Shown: positions 26,911 to 39,100, counted from the stretch's first letter. The stretch: 64,000 nucleotides of DNA from Prosapia bicincta (GCA_036971475.1 JBAIZL010000001.1:74076271-74140270), one strand, 5' to 3'. A program made the numbers and translations. Notes: generated by a model from the letters alone, not told the origin.

Positions 26911-27539
26911 TTATTCTATATATAACTTTATATCTTTTATATCATATCTCCCTCTTACTTTATTTGTTATAATATTCGCCACTTCATAAGTCTTACGCCC
27001 TAGCCGTCTGGTTATTTTAAACGGGCCTTTGTAAATTAGTAACAGATTCTCTGTTTCGTTTCGTTGTACGTTGGATCGATTATGCTTAGTTATCAATACC
27101 AGGTCATTTACTTGGAAGTGTGTCTCCCTACAAGCTTGATTTGCCCTTGCCGCTCTGTAATCTCCCTTCGTCCTAATGCGATGAAATACTTTCTGCAGCA
27201 TCTCCCTCCTAGTCTCCACAACCGCATTTCTACAATCCTCAGGGATATATACTTGCCATACATAGTTTGTTTCCACTCCCCAGTGGACCATTGCCAGCGT
27301 GTAGCCTGTGATCTCATGTGGCATTTGGTTGTGATTATTTTCTATGTATCGTAAGTTTTTTTGCCATGAGGATTGTGTACTACTACAGTAAGTCCGCAAA
27401 ATCCTTCCCAAATCTCGATTTATGCGCTCTGCTAAATTTACCTGGGGATGCCGAACAGGGATGAGAATGTGTCGCACTCCTACGGCCTTGATCCACTCTT
27501 TCCACGGTTTGGGGGTAAATGCCGCGACGAAATCTGTAA
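26911..27539 (-). pseudogene. gypsy integrase, catalytic end and C-terminal domain
   Basis: The frame ending at 26911 starts within the catalytic core. Near the upstream limit is DFVAAF, the surroundings of the second catalytic Asp, followed by the HPQ...AERINRDL region that holds the catalytic Glu of the DDE triad. Then come W..NL.YIENNHNQ and HEITGY, and a C-terminal GPF module (YKGPFKITRRLGRKTYEV) ending about 30 aa later at a stop. This frame differs from the preceding one, with a frame change near 27537. Role by family: insertion of the element's cDNA into the host genome. Confidence 0.9.
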
Positions 27540-28659
27540 GATTTTAACCGGTTTGCCTACTGTACCAAAATACTCAGTCAGGCGGTCAATGGAGGTTTTG
27601 GAGTTCGGGCTTTTCACAGCGTATAATTTTAGGAACTTTGAGAACACGTCGAGAATCACTAGTACGTGTCTCGCCCCACCTTAACACCTAGGTAGGGGTC
27701 CTAAGAAATCTGCGGCCACCATTTCTCCTGGTTGTTGCGTTATTACTGTTGTCATAGCTTGGGAATACCTGTTGGTATGTTTTGCGTATTGGCATATCTT
27801 GCATCTTCTTATTACATCCATAACCCTTTGGTATATGTTTTTTATGTAGAAACTTTGGCCTAGCATCCTAGCCAACTTATTTCGTCCAACGTGCAAGTAC
27901 ACCTGGTGTACTTCGTTTATGAGTGGCTCTATGTTCCCTTCTGGAATCACTATTTTATTTTTTCCTCTCACTTTAAAGCACAAATACCCTTCTATTACCC
28001 CGTATCTCGGGTACCTCTGTATATTTTCTCTTATATTATTTAAACCTATCTGTTCCCTTTGTCCTTCCTTCAATGATTGGATTATTTGCCTTAAGGGTCT
28101 CTCGCTTTTCAATTCGTTCAGCTTGATAACTGCCTGCTCGTTTTTTAATTTTCCGATCCCGCTTTGTACCTGGTACATGCGGCTGACCGTATCGCAAGGT
28201 ATGTTCTCCTTGCCAGGGCAGTGTATAACGGAGGGTTGGTATTCTTGGATCGCTAGTGTCCATCTGGTGATGCGAGAGTTGGTGAAATTGCAGGTGTTTA
28301 AGAATTGCAAGGCCTTGTTATCTGTGATGATGTGCAACGGCGCTCCTAATATAATTGGCCTAAACGCCTTGAGGCCGTGCACAATGGACAGCAGTTCTTT
28401 CTCGCACACGCTGTATGACAATTCTGCTTTCTTGAGTGTCCTACTAGCGAATCCAATAACCGCCAAATCCCCGTTATCGTCCTTTTGATAGAGTTGACTT
28501 GCTATCGCTATGTCGCTGGCATCCGTTTGAATACAACCTGCCCTGCTCTTGGGTGTGTAATCGTTACTGCCTCGAGAAACAGCCCTTTGACACGATCAAA
28601 AGCCGCCTGCATGTCTGAGTTCCAAATCCCGGGTTGTTGCTTGCGCAGGAGCTTCAAAA
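27540..28659 (-). pseudogene. gypsy RNase H and integrase N-terminal/core
   Basis: From high to low coordinates: an RT-RNase H connection in one frame (about 28520-28659, DMQAAFDRVKGLFLEAV); a frame change near 28520; RNase H with QTDASD, EKELLSIVHGLKAFRP, ITDNKALQFL and SRITRWTLAIQEY; an integrase zinc-binding region with H-x4-H (HQVYLH) and C-x2-C (CKICQY); and the start of the core with VAADFLGPLP, containing the first catalytic Asp. A stop lies in frame at 27681-27683, after which the same frame goes on with VLVILDVFSKF until the frame change near 27537. By family, RNase H removes the RNA template and integrase inserts the cDNA. Confidence 0.9.
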
Positions 28660-29681
28660 GAGGTGAGGTTTCCTGCTCGTAAAACGAGCATAGTAATTCA
28701 CAAATCCAAGGAAAGACTGTAGTTGCTTTTTATTTTTAGGCACTGGGAAGTCGTGTATGGCCTGTAGCTTCTCTGGGTCTGCTCGTACTCCTTCCTGAGT
28801 AAAGATATATCCTAGGAATTTCACCTCCTCCTGACAGAAAAATGTTTTTCTTGAATTAATTGTCACGTTTCCTTCCCTGAATTTGATGAAGATCGTTCGT
28901 AAATGTTCGAGGTGTTACTCGAACGTCTCAGACAAGCATAGCAGGTCATCGACGTATGCTAGAATGTTTTCCTCTAGTTCTTGTACTAGCGTCAAATCCA
29001 CCGTCCTAACCAATGCCGCTAAGGAGTTCTGTAGTCCGAGAGGCACTACCTTGAAGTTGTACACCTTGTTGTTGAAGAGGAACCCCGTATACTTCTTGGA
29101 GTCATGTGTAAGAGGTATTTGCCAAAAACTAGACGTAAGGGCTATCTTGGAAATGTACCTCTTACATCTTCCTTCCCTAAGAGTCTCGTCAATCGCTGGT
29201 GCGCTTTCGTAGTCTGGTTCAGTGATGTCATTTAATCTCCTAGCATCAAGGCATAGTCTGATGGATTTGTCTGGCTTGAGGACCATTACCATCGGATTGA
29301 CGTATGGCGTTCTTGACCTCTCGATGATGTCGTTGGCCAGCATAACGTTGATTTCCTGTTGGACCTGTTTCGTATAGTTATTGGGATCGGATAACTCCTC
29401 TTTATGAACGGTTTGTCTTCATATATTTTTAGCTTGTGTTTATATTTATTAGACCGCCCTGGGGTCTCGCTGAATACTTCTTTGTACTCTTCTATTAAGT
29501 TTTTCAGCCTTTCCTCCTGAGTCTTTGTGAGTATTGATTTATTTTCGTCCTGCTGCTGTACTATAATTAGGTTTCCTATATTATATTTTCGACGTGGTTT
29601 CAGTGTTTGGTCATCTTTATTCTTTTTATTTTTCTTTCTCTTGACCCTGCTCTTCCAATTTACTACTCCCAATCTTCTCAT
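28660..29681 (-). pseudogene. gypsy reverse transcriptase, inactivated
   Basis: The first part (29681 to about 29375) has EEYKEVFSETPGRS and KRSYPIP, the usual lead-in to a gypsy RT. After a frame change near 29375 the palm follows: IRLCLDARRLN, a motif-A region SFWQIPL, FKVVPLGLQNS and the catalytic YVDDLL. A stop at 28915-28917 is in frame; beyond it the same frame continues through the thumb (VKFLGYIFTQEGVRADPEK, SFLGFVNYYARF) to a frame change near 28660. At 29140-29142 the codon where motif A normally has its metal-binding Asp reads Ala (GCC), which by itself should abolish polymerisation. The copy therefore has at least one catalytic change, one stop and two frame changes. Confidence 0.93.
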
Positions 29682-30135
29682 CAGCCTGTATCTGGGTCTG
29701 CTTCTTTTGGCCTTATCCTGACTTTTCTTTTCTCCTTCCTATTTCGTTTATTTTTCTTGTCCTCTGGCTCGCTCGCATCCTTGTTTCCTTCCGGGATTTC
29801 CGGGATAGGAACATTCTGGGCCTCCTTGTCCTCCTGTTTGCTTTTCTTTCCTTTCTCTATGCTCTCTTTGTACTTTTCCTCCTATTTCTTCCCTTTGTCC
29901 TTTACGCTTTTTGTGCCTACTTTCGGCTTTCTTAGGCTCTGCCCTTTTCCCGCCCTTGTTCCATGTGTATGACCTTCTTTGCTCCTCCTTTCCGGCACAT
30001 TTCTGTTCGCTTTGCCATCGGCTTCTTTTCTTTTGCTTGGAGTTGCTACTCCCTCCTTGCTTTCTGTTCGCTCGGTTTCTCTTGCCTCCTGGCCTTCTGG
30101 TTTTCACTTTTTCTCCTGTCTACTACCTTTCTGTG
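29682..30135 (-). other. gypsy protease-RT linker, basic low-complexity
   Basis: On minus, a frame at 29748-30107 is extremely rich in Lys, Arg, Gln, Gly and Glu (KRNRANRKQ, SRHKKRKGQREE) and has no fold motif. The position between protease and RT suggests a polyprotein linker. Whether it is translated in phase with either domain is not clear. Confidence 0.55.
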
Positions 30136-30885
30136 TTAGGTCTGATTCTTGTTTCTCGTTAGCCACATCTGCTCCAACATTTCCCTCAGTTTGGGATCCA
30201 TGTCCAAATCCCCCCCCCCCCCGAGACTCGGCAACTCCGGGTTCTCGATAGGGGTAACGACGTCAGCCTGATCTTCAGCTGGCGCCAGTACAAGCCCCTC
30301 TTCTTCGCTTGTACCAATCCATCCCATCTTGTCGATTTTTTCTCTCTTACTTATCCCTTGGAGCTCTCTTGGATGGTCTTGTATAGATCTTACATCTTCT
30401 CCTTTTTGAGCCTCCGAGTTAGCAATTGATCTGTCTGGATGGTCTTGTTTACTTCTTACAAAGTCGAGACTTGCTATTTCTCCTTCGACCTCGAAAGTTA
30501 TGAAGCGTCTTTCCATGTTGATACGGGCTCGCAGTCTATGTAACAAATCGCAACCCATGACGATTTCCGCCCTTAAGCGTTCCACCACCATGAAGCTACT
30601 CTCTATTACATGTCCTTCCAAGCTCAGAGGAACAAAGGCTTGTTTACAGACTATAATTTGAGGTGTCTTCAGCGCCGTAATAATGCCTGTATTGCTTACC
30701 GGCAATTCCAAAAATTCTTTCCCTTTGCGCTTCATCTCGTTATACAGGTTTCCCTGTATAACCGATACATACGCGCCTGTGTCGATCTCAACTCGCATTA
30801 CCTGTTCCCATATAGTACCGATGAGTGCAGGGCATTTCTCAGAATTCTGGGATCGCCGGGGCAACAACCCTTCCTCCTCGAGCAA
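30136..30885 (-). pseudogene. gypsy aspartic protease region
   Basis: The 249-residue frame has the retropepsin active-site triad context VEIDTGAYVSVI and, about 75 residues on, IVMGCDLLHRL, matching the conserved (I/V)-hydrophobic-G-x-D stretch of gypsy proteases. A Glu/Asp/Gln-rich tail of about 110 residues follows. A 13-nt C run (30210-30222) codes for Gly repeats near the end and may be a length-variable or error-prone spot. By family the protease cuts the Gag-Pol polyprotein. The frame itself is open, but it is not in phase with the broken RT frame. Confidence 0.85.
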
Positions 30886-31366
30886 GTCGTCCCGTATCTC
30901 CCATATTCAGAACTCTCAACTTTTTTCTGCCTCTCCACAGGGCTGTTGAGTTGTGGCTCCTTCTTGTTTTGGCTTTATCTTCCTTTCTATATTTGGCTAT
31001 TGTTGAGTTATCTTGAGATTGCTTGCATTCCCGTTTCCTTCTAGGATCTTGGCTAGGTCACTGGAACTTTTGGGCCTCCTTGTTCTGCAGCTTCCTGCTG
31101 CCTACTTTCTTTCTTTTTATCCTCTTTTCTTTCTTCACTGTTACTAGGTAGCTGTTCTACAGCGTCTTTGGGCTCTGCCCCACCCATCGCCCTGTTTCCA
31201 TTCTGTTCCCTTTTGCCTTCTCCTTCCAGCACGTTTTTGCTTGCTCCCCTCCCATTTCTAACTCTTTTATTTTCCTTCATTCCACCTATCCTTTTTTCTA
31301 TTTCTTTTTTCCGGGTCTCGGTTCCTTATTTTTGCCTTGTTTTTTCTCCATTTTTTTTGTTTTCCT
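30886..31366 (-). other. gypsy gag-protease spacer
   Basis: A charged low-complexity region. The minus frame at 31053-31280 is rich in Glu, Lys, Gly and Asn. No CCHC zinc knuckle (C-x2-C-x4-H-x4-C) is visible here or at the end of gag. Confidence 0.5.
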
Positions 31367-32811
31367 TTATTGCGTACGAGACCCTCCCGCCTCGTTTTTT
31401 GGGTTCTTTGTTTGGTTTCCTTGTGCCACATTCTGTCTTGGCGGTGGCCTAGGCTCCCTATCTGTCCTGGGATTTCCATTGGTGGTGTTCCCTTGGTAAG
31501 GCGGCCTTATGTTTGGAGGTGGTCTCTGCTGGTACCTTTGTGGCCCCTCTCTACCATTTACTCCTCTAAATCCACTCTCTGTCTCAACTCTATTTAGAAA
31601 AGCAATGGCATCTGCCACTGATTCTCTGTGAATCTTCAGGCTTCCCATACTTGCCATCCGGACTTCTCTTCCGAAGTGCGTCATAACTTTGTTCACTAAA
31701 TATCCTTCCGGCATGGGCGGTTCCAGGTTCTTTGCTTTATTAATCATGATTACAAAGTATTCCGACCTACTATATGGTCCCATTTCGTAATACCTGCCGG
31801 TATCTAGTTGGCGCCTTATCCTTTCCTGCGCCGTAAATCCCCAGTACGTTTCAAGGAACTTGGTCTTGAAGCTTTCATATTTGTCCTCCGGCTGTTGTAC
31901 CGCCTTCCACCATGCTTCTGCTGTTCCTCTTAAATTCCTAACCACCATCTTCAGTTTGGTCTCTTCTTCTAACATGGGCTCTACTTCCTCAAAGAGCTCC
32001 TCCATGCTCTTTATACACGCTACCAGATCTTCGTTGTCCTTTCCATAATACTCGATCGTTTTTGCTCCTGCAAGCTCCTGATAATCCCAGGCCCGTGGTT
32101 TTATCCAGCCAACATTTGTCGTTTGTGCTCCTGCACTCCTTACTTTGTCTGCGACTCTTTTAACGCTGGTTTCCACTTTCTGCAGGCCTGTTTGCAGGTC
32201 CACGATTTTCTTGTCCTGCTCCAGTTGCTCCTCCTCCTCCTTTTCGATCCTTACTTGTAATTGGTCAACTTTGCTCTTATAATTCGACACTCTTGCGTCC
32301 ATGCTTACTATGTGCTGGGCTATGTCGTCCTTATGACTTTTAATCTTTTCCGCCATCTTTTCTTGGAATTGTTTCATCTCTTCTCTATCCCTATTTTCTT
32401 TTTCTTCTCGCTCTTTCTTTTCCTTTTCTTTCTCTTGTTGTTTATTTTTTCTCCTGCCCTCTTTTTCCTCCGTTTCTCTTATCCTCCTCGCTTCCTCATT
32501 TTGCCATCTCTTTTCGGCCTGCTCTCTTTCTTTATATCTTTCTAATTTCTCGTGTTCTTTTTCCTGTTTTTTCCTTATTTCTTCTTGTTCTACCTCCTTC
32601 TGCCTTTCTAATCTCTTCTTTTCTTTTTCTTCCTGTCTTTTTGCTTCCTCCTTCTCTTTTTCCTGCTGTTTTCTAATCTCTCCTTTTCTTTTTCCTGCTG
32701 TCTTTCTAATCGCTCCTGTTCTCTCCTTGCTTCTTCTTTTTCACCTTTTTTCTTCAACATTGCCATCAGCTTCTCTATTTCACTCTTCTCCTGCTGCCTT
32801 TGTGTTGCCAT
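31367..32811 (-). pseudogene. gypsy gag (capsid) with charged coiled-coil N-terminus
   Basis: An ATG at 32811 starts MATQRQQEKSEIEKLMAML and leads into a long Glu/Lys/Arg/Gln helix-forming region (32380-32800). There is a frame change within the repetitive purine-rich part, roughly 32610-32700. The open frame then runs through MKQFQEKMAEKI, further heptad-like coiled coil, and a capsid core with MVVRNLRGTAEAWWKA, FKTKFLETYWG and YLVNKVMTHF, typical of the retrotransposon gag domain (L-x-G-x-A-x2-W and downstream F/Y-W signature). It ends in a Pro/Arg/Asn-rich tail without a zinc knuckle. Role by family: forms the virus-like particle that packages element RNA. Confidence 0.85.
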
Positions 32812-33269
32812 GGCTTCTGTTCTTTAATCTCTTCCTTGTTTCTAATCCTCTCTTTCTTTCTATTTCCTAATTCAAAACCTTTTCTATAAAATCCTTTTAT
32901 TTACATAAAAGTGTCGCTGGATGTAGTCCGTGTGTTTCCTATGCGCTCGTTCGTCTAAGTGTTTCCTTCTTTTTACTTACTACTATTTACCCCTACTTTA
33001 CTTTCTTAACTCTTTTAAACCTATTTCTCATACTAAACTATTTAACTCTTAATTTCAACTTCTAACCTATTTTTAATTAATTTACCAGTGTTTCAACCTA
33101 AAACTGCAATCTAACTTTTTTCTTTAACTCTTTATTATTTATTTCTTACACTTCCTAGGTCGAATTTCGCCATGCCTTTTTATTATTTTAATACAGACCG
33201 AAATATTTATACGGGAAAGTCCGCAATTTTACCCGTCGGCAACTATCGTTCGGGCGCTATCTTACTTAC
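32812..33269 (-). other. gypsy 5' untranslated region with putative primer-binding site
   Basis: AT-rich leader between the 5' LTR remnant and gag. On minus, nine bases after the LTR's terminal CA, 33241-33260 reads TAGCGCCCGAAC..., close to the start of a tRNA-Lys-type primer-binding site (which begins TGGCGCCCGAAC). The spacer reads GTAAGTAAG, a good splice-donor match. Primer identity is a guess. Confidence 0.5.
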
Positions 33270-33392
33270 TGCAACGGACCGGCCCACGCCAAAAGTGCGT
33301 GCCGCCCCCTTTGACCACCACGCTCACTTACCTAGCGGCCAACCCTTCCGTCGACCAACTCCAAGCGCATGACCGCTGCAGGGTAAGAAATT
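33270..33392 (-). mobile_element. truncated 5' LTR remnant of the gypsy element
   Basis: 123 bp matching 22434-22555, including 'ggcccacgccaaaagtgcg' and 'cttccgtcgaccaac'. The match stops after 'taagaaatt' and block B sequence begins. More than 3.4 kb of LTR is gone. Confidence 0.88.
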
Positions 33393-34307
33393 ATGCTATT
33401 ATTTTCCATTATAACGAAGAAACACAAACAAGACTTCCACACTGAAGCTCGGTAAAGTGTAATAAATTAATACCATCAAATATCGATTGTTGACATTTGC
33501 GTTTCTTCCCAGTGAGGCTGAAATTGTAGAAGGGGTGGGGTTTGAAATGCCACATTGGCGAGTTGAGTAATAATCGGCCGCCTAAGGCAATTGTTTGTAT
33601 GAGGCGGTATTGCGTTAGTACACGACAATGGCAACAAAACAGAGATTATTCTAATAATTGTATTAAATCGTAGTAAGATAGTATATTAGCCTAATTATTA
33701 CGAAGACTCCTTGATTACATCCTTAGTTTTACATTTTTTTATTACTTTCGCAAATTACATTTCCCGACGGTAAACACCCATAATTCCCAATCGTACCCGC
33801 ACATACATACGTCACAACAGTGCAAGGTAAGTTTGGCATTAGTCTATTCACAAAGATTCCATAGTTACAAATACTTAAGCATAAGGAACAGTTGTTTAAG
33901 CTTAAATAATAATGTTAAATTTTGAAGCACCGTAAGTTAGAATGAGTCACTCGATACAATCCTATCAGTGTAATGTAGCGAAAGTGCAAGTAACAGGGAA
34001 TAAAACACGTAAAAGAAGACATTTCCACGCAACGTCACAAAGAGGTTTACGGGATGACTGGGGGGGGGGGGTCTCCTACCGAGTTGTGCCCTTTGACATT
34101 AATGCCCTCAGCCCGGTCTATTCCCATTACTCAAGTCATTGACTTCGCTCAAACAGAATAAACTTTTCTTAAATACGTCTTTGATGTATTTCTTTCGTAA
34201 AAAGAATTTGGCTTACACTGAAAAATTAAGTGGACAAAGTTTTAGTGTTTTACAATATGGTGACAACAGGTAGTTCAAATATGTCGTCATAATTATTTTA
34301 AATATGC

Positions 34308-34353
<46 letters not shown>

Positions 34354-34485
34354 ACCTTTAATCACTAATAACACAAAGACAAACACCCACACACATAACC
34401 TACATACATACATATATTCATATGATGAAGATTTCAGGTTTCACCTTAATTGTAATTTTCGCTTCTTCAAGTTATTTGAGGATTT
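33392..34485 (+). repeat. repeat block B, right part
   Basis: Matches 17552-18410 in order, starting at 'tatg.tattat' and including 'atcgattgttgacatttgcg', 'gtgcaagtaacagggaataa' and 'gatgaagatttcaggttt'. A TA tract at 34312-34351 corresponds to the short one at 18249-18264. Confidence 0.88.
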
Positions 34486-34859
34486 AACATACATGTTTAA
34501 AGTTAGTTGTTTTGCTAATCTGTGACAAAACAAAGATACACAGATACGGTATAACGTGATTTTGGTATTAACTAATTGCATCGTTCCTAATCGATACTTT
34601 ATACGGTATTTGCACAGCCTTCTGTATAGAAGCTGCTAACAGAATGCAATTTAGCCGTCTGTTCCATCCAACCACTATCAGCTGTGTGAGCAATATAAAT
34701 GTTAATGTCCATCAATGCGCAGTAACTTAGCAAATCTCGACACGTCTTTAATCATCTATGCTTGGTGCACGTATCTTTATACTGGGAGCTTAGACGATAC
34801 TTTAGGTTTCACGCCTCACTTTAAGTCCAGCAGATGAAAGCACAGTTAAACTCAAAGCT
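34486..34859. other. unrecognised sequence
   Basis: No gene or repeat partner noticed. Confidence 0.4.
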
Positions 34860-35070
34860 AGACTATATTGTTTCCAATAAATTACTGAAAGAAACATTTA
34901 ATGGAAGAATTTGGGGCAGAAATCACATTAATGTCTGAGACAAGCTCCTAAACCTTTCATTCTGCAAAAATGAAAAGCAACTTAGTCGGGATAAACTGAG
35001 GCGCAAAATTTCTTATGTGAAAACACTTTCTCTAAGGACAGGAGAGGATTTAGTTATTGCCTCTATTTTA
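34860..35070 (+). repeat. dispersed fragment of the segmental-duplication unit
   Basis: Diverged match to 5980-6165 and 61230-61400, through 'cacattaatgtc', 'caagctcctaaacctttcatt' and 'gggataaactga'. It shows that this stretch is an older dispersed repeat. Confidence 0.78.
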
Positions 35071-35612
35071 AGTAACATTTTCCGCTTTTGTTTAACATTG
35101 ACATTTTGATGTTATAATGTTTTCCATTACACAGTCCCGTTGTAGTGTAGATGGCAATAAAACAGAAATGTATGTAGGCCAGTTATATTTGTATAATAAC
35201 CTTCAATAATTACTGCAATTAATTATCAAATGGTTAAAGTTACAGGTTTTCACTGTTTCACAATTTAACCAATAACCGTTACAATACTGAACTGAACAAT
35301 GATGTCACAACGTAACCCATCCGCCACTGGATTTACACAGAGAATTATAATAATCCTTTTGGTTTATGAAACAAAATAATCAACTAGTTAATGTTTATTA
35401 AGATGTGTACACATTTAATAGCCTTTATGCACGTTAATTTTCACTCCCCTATTCATCATCAATAAAACGCAGAAATGGTGCAAGTAAAGAATTGGCATAC
35501 CCCCATAGAATAAGGCATTGCATTCGACCAAGGCAAAAGCATACCCCCATGACAGACGAACGTGATTAAGGGAGGGGCTTTTGAACAAATTAGGTGCAAT
35601 CAAACAGGGGTC
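35071..35612. other. unrecognised sequence
   Basis: No motif in the 62-aa minus frame at 35415-35603; it leads directly into the 190-bp array. Confidence 0.4.
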
Positions 35613-36165
35613 CTCGACAAAGGCTGGAAGAGTAGATAAAGTCAGGAAAAATCAATGGAGACAGAATAATTTAATCAACCCAGAGGCACTCGACCAACAC
35701 AGAGGCACTCGACCAAGGCTGGAGCAGTAGATAAAGTTAGGAAAATTCAATTGAGGCAGCATAAGTTAATCAACCCAGGGACACTCGACCAAGGCAGGAG
35801 ATCTCGACAAAGGCTGGAAGAGTAGATAAATTCAGAAAAACTCAATGGAGGCAGAATAATTTAATCAACCCAAAGGCACTCGACCAACACAGAGGCACTC
35901 GACCAAGGCTCTAGCAGTAGATAAAGTTAGGAAAATTCAATTGAGGCAGCATAAGTTAATCAACCCAGGGACACTCGACCAAGGCAGGAGATCTCGACAA
36001 AGGCTGGAAGAGTAGATAAAGTCAGAAAAACTCAATGGAGGCAGAATAATTTAATCAACCCAAAGGCACTCGACCAACACAGAGGCACTCGACCAAGGCT
36101 GGAGCAGTAGATAAAGTTAAGAAAACTCAATTAAGGCAGAATAATTTAATCAACCCAGAGGCCCT
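35613..36165 (+). repeat. 190-bp tandem repeat, about 2.9 units
   Basis: Units start at 35613, 35803 and 35993 with 'ctcgacaaaggctggaag'. Each unit is itself a diverged dimer of about 95 bp, each half carrying 'agtagataaagt' and 'cactcgaccaa'. Units are almost identical to each other. Confidence 0.92.
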
Positions 36166-39100
36166 CGAGGAAGTCAGGACCATTGGACTGTGACAGGGGA
36201 ATTTGATCTAGTTGGCTCACTCCATCAGGTCCGGTACTGAGGTAGTATGCCAAGGAAGAGGTACTCCACTAAGTCAAATGAACTAAATAAAAGGGCCACC
36301 CGACCTAAGGAGAGGCACTCTCTTAAGGCAGGTGGACTCCTGGTTTTCTTTTAGTCACTATTTTTTATGGCAGGGCTTACTATGTGAGTTTTAAGCGGAA
36401 GAAAAATTCGTCCTTCATTTTTTTTGTTCAGGTTATCTTCATGTTTTAGCCTAAATTAAGTGATAACATATTATCTCATTCAGCTTATTTTATGGTAGAG
36501 GTTATGTTACAGATTTTGACACCAGTATATTATGTAACTTCATTTGATGTACATTGTTAAATGTTATTGGTAAATATGTGTTTGAGTTAACAAATATAAT
36601 AATTTATTAATTTGTATATAATTGTCACTGCAATTAATTTACTATACTGATAATGTGTTACGTATTTCTATTACAAGTTCGGAAGAGAAAACGCTCCTAG
36701 GTGCATCTAGCACTTTTTAAAAACTGATTTTAATCCGCTAATTAAATTTTTATTCACTAGATTTTTTAAGTATCTAAATGTGTTTTGTATTAAATATATT
36801 CCTTTGTTATTACTACATCAAATAGATTCCATTAAAACCACTTTTAATAATCTTCAAATGAACTATCCAGCACTGTTCTCCAGTTCCATATTTTATTTTA
36901 AATCTTAATATTTAAACTGTTTAACATTTGTTATCAGAAATATGATTAAATATCGATGTTTGACATTTGCGTTTCTCCCCTGTGAGGCTGATATTGTAGA
37001 AGGGGTGGGGATTGAAATGACATTTCTGGCGGTATGAATAATGTCAGCTAAAGACATCCATGGCTTTAATATTAGCCAGAAGCATATTTTGTTTAGTAAT
37101 ATAATGTTACACATAAATATAAGTAAAAATGCATGAAGTAAGAAAGTAATTATGGATGAGGATGTGTTAAAATGTCATTTAAAAACACAGATAAGTTTAT
37201 ATAGTTGCTTAGAACAATTTAAATAGTGTTACGTTACAATTTCTAAAACGTTTCATCTATTTCTGAAGTAACCAAAGTCTGTCCCTTCTGCGTCACGATG
37301 TCAAGTTATGCAACGGAAAAGTATACCGTGTTGAAAGAGTCCTGTCCTGACCGCAACGTCTTAAAGGGATAACTTGGAATCAATGGATTCGTAATGATAT
37401 CATGTTTCGCATGGGAAGCAGGCCACCACACGTAAAGTAGACGTACACATTTTTATAACGTTTATTATATATTCAGTTAGCTTTTACCACAACACAAGGA
37501 AAATTTTATTTTAGTTACATTTTATTAAATAATTACAATAATTATAAATAACGTAACATAGGGTATAACATAAAATCAGCTGATTTATGAAATCATATGT
37601 TATCACTTACTCAGGTTAAGTGGAACGAAATAACTATATTTCATACCTTGAACTTTTTGAGAAAAGTTTTTCTCCGATATAAAACTAAAATATTTACAAA
37701 CTTTTAACTAATGAACAATTATTATAACAACTGTATTAACATCAAGTACTATCCACTACAAGTTTGAAAATAGTATTAGAACTGGAGTGGAAGAACAAAA
37801 AGTATGTTAATAACGATTGAAATTTTGAACAATATATATAAATGAAGGGTCTGACATTAGGAGGATTTGAAAAACGAATTCTTCTTTGGAAGCCTTTAGA
37901 AGATCTTCTCTTTACGGCATTATATCAGGTCGTTCCTCCCACTTGACCTTCAGTGGACATTTAATTTTTTAAACTCGTCTATAATAAATCTATTTTGTCA
38001 ATCTGATATAAAGCCAAGCAAACCAGTCCCTCTAAAGGAGGTAAAGTAGTATTGGGTTCAATTCATGTTTAGAAGTTTTAACACATAACATTTCTATTTC
38101 TAGAAATATTTTTATAGCAAATCGTTATTTGTGGTACGATTTTAGTCAAACAAGCCAATTTAAGTTTTTCATTATAAATTGGAATTCACCCTGTTTGCTT
38201 GTCGTTTCTTCTGCTACTTGTCCCTTCAAAAGCTTTAACCCTTCATATTTAATAGAGTGTATGTGTTCTTTGAATCTTTGTTGAATTTATAGTCCCCTAA
38301 TACTGACAAGTGTTTGGTATAGTCTGTAGAGATGATTTGTATATTTGTATGTTTAGACTATATTTTATGTGTTGTAGGTTGTTGACATTTTAAATACTAC
38401 TCTGTAACAACTTTTCCTGAATTTTCGGGGGAACGTATTAAAGGTTTTGTTTAAGTACGTAAGTGTAAAGACACTGCTTTTTCCTTTTGGTACATTATTT
38501 TTTTTTAATGCAAGAAATTATCTGATATGTCACTGTACCCATTGTGTTTTTGTTATTGTCTTTGCTGTTTTATTGTTATATTCATTGTACATTATTACCT
38601 TTTTTTCAACTTAGCTTTTTATATACTTTTCCTTATTTTTATTTGTACTTTGATTTGCCCTTTATCCACTTTTCATGTCCCTAGTCTATAACCACCAAGT
38701 ATAAGGTTTTCTTTCAAATTTTATTGTACAAATACAGTCACATCCAATGTAAACGACTAGGGTGTAGGAAATGCGCTACTTAAAACATATACAGGTAAGT
38801 ATGTTATCTGGATATCATTACCGTCCGCAGATTCCTAGAGAATGGCAATCATGGTCAGCGTCCGAAATATTTTGGTATTTTTCGATTCATGATACGCGCT
38901 CCTATTCCTCCAGCAGTATAGATCCCACATTGCATAAATCAACTTTGCTAATGATACAAATATCTTCCATCGTTGAAATGTTCGGCCCTTTTCGAGTTCT
39001 GAACTTCCTTATTATCTCCTCGTATATCTATAACCATACAGTTTTTGAATGGACAGTAGCCCATTCATTTATCCCACAGTCTTCCATTTCTCTGTGATCA

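Noticed and set aside
38771..39097. 108-aa plus frame
   Set aside because: No recognisable domain on either strand; too short to call without support.
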